Shown here: positions 63,306-64,000 of the stretch, piece after piece
Numbering within the stretch: position 1 is the stretch's first letter
Layout: each line of letters opens with the position of its first letter
The notes under the pieces: generated by a model
Told to the model about the DNA's origin: nothing
The model's input: the letters and a program-made list of their open reading frames with translations, nothing else
Databases searched by the model: none
Translations under genes and position numbers: made by a program
NCBI GenBank assembly: GCA_947498125.1
Contig: CANMJH010000002.1
Coordinates: 434,001 to 498,000, forward strand
Source: an uncultured Nioella sp.
Lineage (GTDB): Bacteria; Pseudomonadota; Alphaproteobacteria; Rhodobacterales; Rhodobacteraceae
Direction: 5' to 3'
Length of the DNA stretch: 64,000 nt

Positions 63306-64000
63306 ATGACAAATCTGACAGGGAAAACCGTGATCATTACCGGTGCCAGCCGCGGCATCGGAGCCGAAACCGCACGGGTTTTCGCAGCCGCAGGCGCCAA
63401 TGTTTGCTTGCTCGCAAGGGGCCGGGACAGCATAGCCGAACTGGCCGGAGAGATCGGCGAAAAAGCGCTGGCTATCCCTTGTGACGTCAGTCGCTATTGG
63501 GAAGTTGAGGCCGCGGTGAATGCCTGCCTCGATACTTTCGGCAGCGTTGATATCCTGATTAACAATGCCGGAATGATTGAACCCGTCAGCCATATGGCCA
63601 GCGCCGATCCCGATGCATGGAGCCATGTCATCGATATCAACCTAAAGGGTGTCTTTTACGGGATGCGTGCGGTGATGCCAGTAATGCAGGCGGCCGGCGG
63701 CGGCACGATTTTGACGATCAGTTCCGGCGCGGCGCATGGCCCGGTCGAGGCTTGGTCGCATTACTGCGCCTCTAAGGCAGGGGCCGCGATGTTGACGGCT
63801 TGCGTGAACAAAGAAGCTGCAGATAAAGGCATTCGCGCCATAGGTTTGTCGCCCGGCACCGTCGCGACGCAAATGCAGAAAGAGATCAAGGCCAGCGGCA
63901 TTAACCCTGTCAGCCAGTTGGACTGGTCAGATCACATCCCTGCAGATTGGCCAGCCAAGGCCCTTCTTTGGATGTGCGGGCCGGATGCGGATGCCTATTT
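63306..64000 (+). CDS. Short-chain dehydrogenase/reductase (partial, runs off the end)
   Basis: At least 231 residues: Rossmann cofactor motif TGASRGIGAE at residues 13-22, NNAGM, catalytic Ser (SSGAAHG) and the YxxxK-type motif in WSHYCASKAG. It oxidises or reduces an unidentified alcohol/ketone with NAD(P)(H). AAGGAA precedes ATG 63306. The C-terminal end is outside the window. Confidence 0.92.
   Translation, partial: MTNLTGKTVIITGASRGIGAETARVFAAAGANVCLLARGRDSIAELAGEIGEKALAIPCDVSRYWEVEAAVNACLDTFGSVDILINNAGMIEPVSHMASADPDAWSHVIDINLKGVFYGMRAVMPVMQAAGGGTILTISSGAAHGPVEAWSHYCASKAGAAMLTACVNKEAADKGIRAIGLSPGTVATQMQKEIKASGINPVSQLDWSDHIPADWPAKALLWMCGPDADAY

Overview
The window reads as chromosomal DNA of an alphaproteobacterium of the Rhodobacterales (Roseobacter-type) lineage. 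The supporting signs are a petABC cytochrome bc1 operon, a CcrM-type GANTC methyltransferase preceded by a dense cluster of GANTC sites, thiBPQ behind a TPP riboswitch, ribH behind an FMN riboswitch, two TRAP-transporter-style solute receptors, and LPS core genes lpxK/waaA. This placement is inference from gene content; no marker rRNA is present.

Layout. 1-6.3 kb: a partial pilin-like small protein, a glutathione S-transferase, a Hint-domain protein next to an HlyC-like acyltransferase, a pnuC-nadR pyridine-nucleotide salvage pair, and aroC. 6.5-20 kb is mostly housekeeping: a peroxiredoxin, thiBPQ, petABC (minus strand, sharing a bidirectional terminator with thiQ), a GNAT-GST-small membrane protein operon, a PaiB-like regulator, riboswitch-controlled ribH, a dapF-mtaB-GST operon and tRNA-Lys(TTT). 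19.6-21.5 kb is degraded: about 800 bp with no convincing gene, a small cysteine-rich secreted protein and a broken BCCT transporter.

21.6-33.3 kb is a catabolic/uptake cluster. It holds a BKACE (DUF849) enzyme, a flavin reductase, a LysR regulator, two luciferase-like monooxygenases, a three-part TRAP transporter, an alpha/beta hydrolase, a GST, a TetR regulator, a peroxiredoxin-like protein and an extra periplasmic binding protein. Three near-identical palindromes (TTATCA-N2-TGATAA type) lie at the divergent promoters and look like one TetR regulon. The genes suggest import of a carboxylate-like compound, flavin-dependent oxygenation, hydrolysis and beta-keto acid cleavage. The substrate is unknown.

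33.4-42.5 kb: an AraC regulator, an HSL-type esterase, a phosphorelay (secreted molybdopterin-domain-like protein, hybrid histidine kinase with HPt, divergent LuxR response regulator), a possible unannotated RNA before a strong orphan terminator, L-serine dehydratase, a LacI regulator and tRNA-Arg(CCT). 42.6-45.6 kb is the most unusual segment: a JmjC/cupin-4 hydroxylase-like gene divergent from two homologous Tat-exported mini-proteins with a conserved two-cysteine core. A membrane-anchored winged-helix protein and a small secreted protein face them.

45.8-64 kb: a His-rich secreted protein, rnhB, ccrM, a TetR-cupin pair, alkB, mutY, a DciA-like protein, a DsbA-like thioredoxin, a GFA-family protein, lpxK-waaA-cysQ-pmbA on the minus strand, three tandem secreted paralogs (DUF2125-like), and a short-chain dehydrogenase running off the end. 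No rRNA, CRISPR array, intact insertion sequence or prophage was seen.
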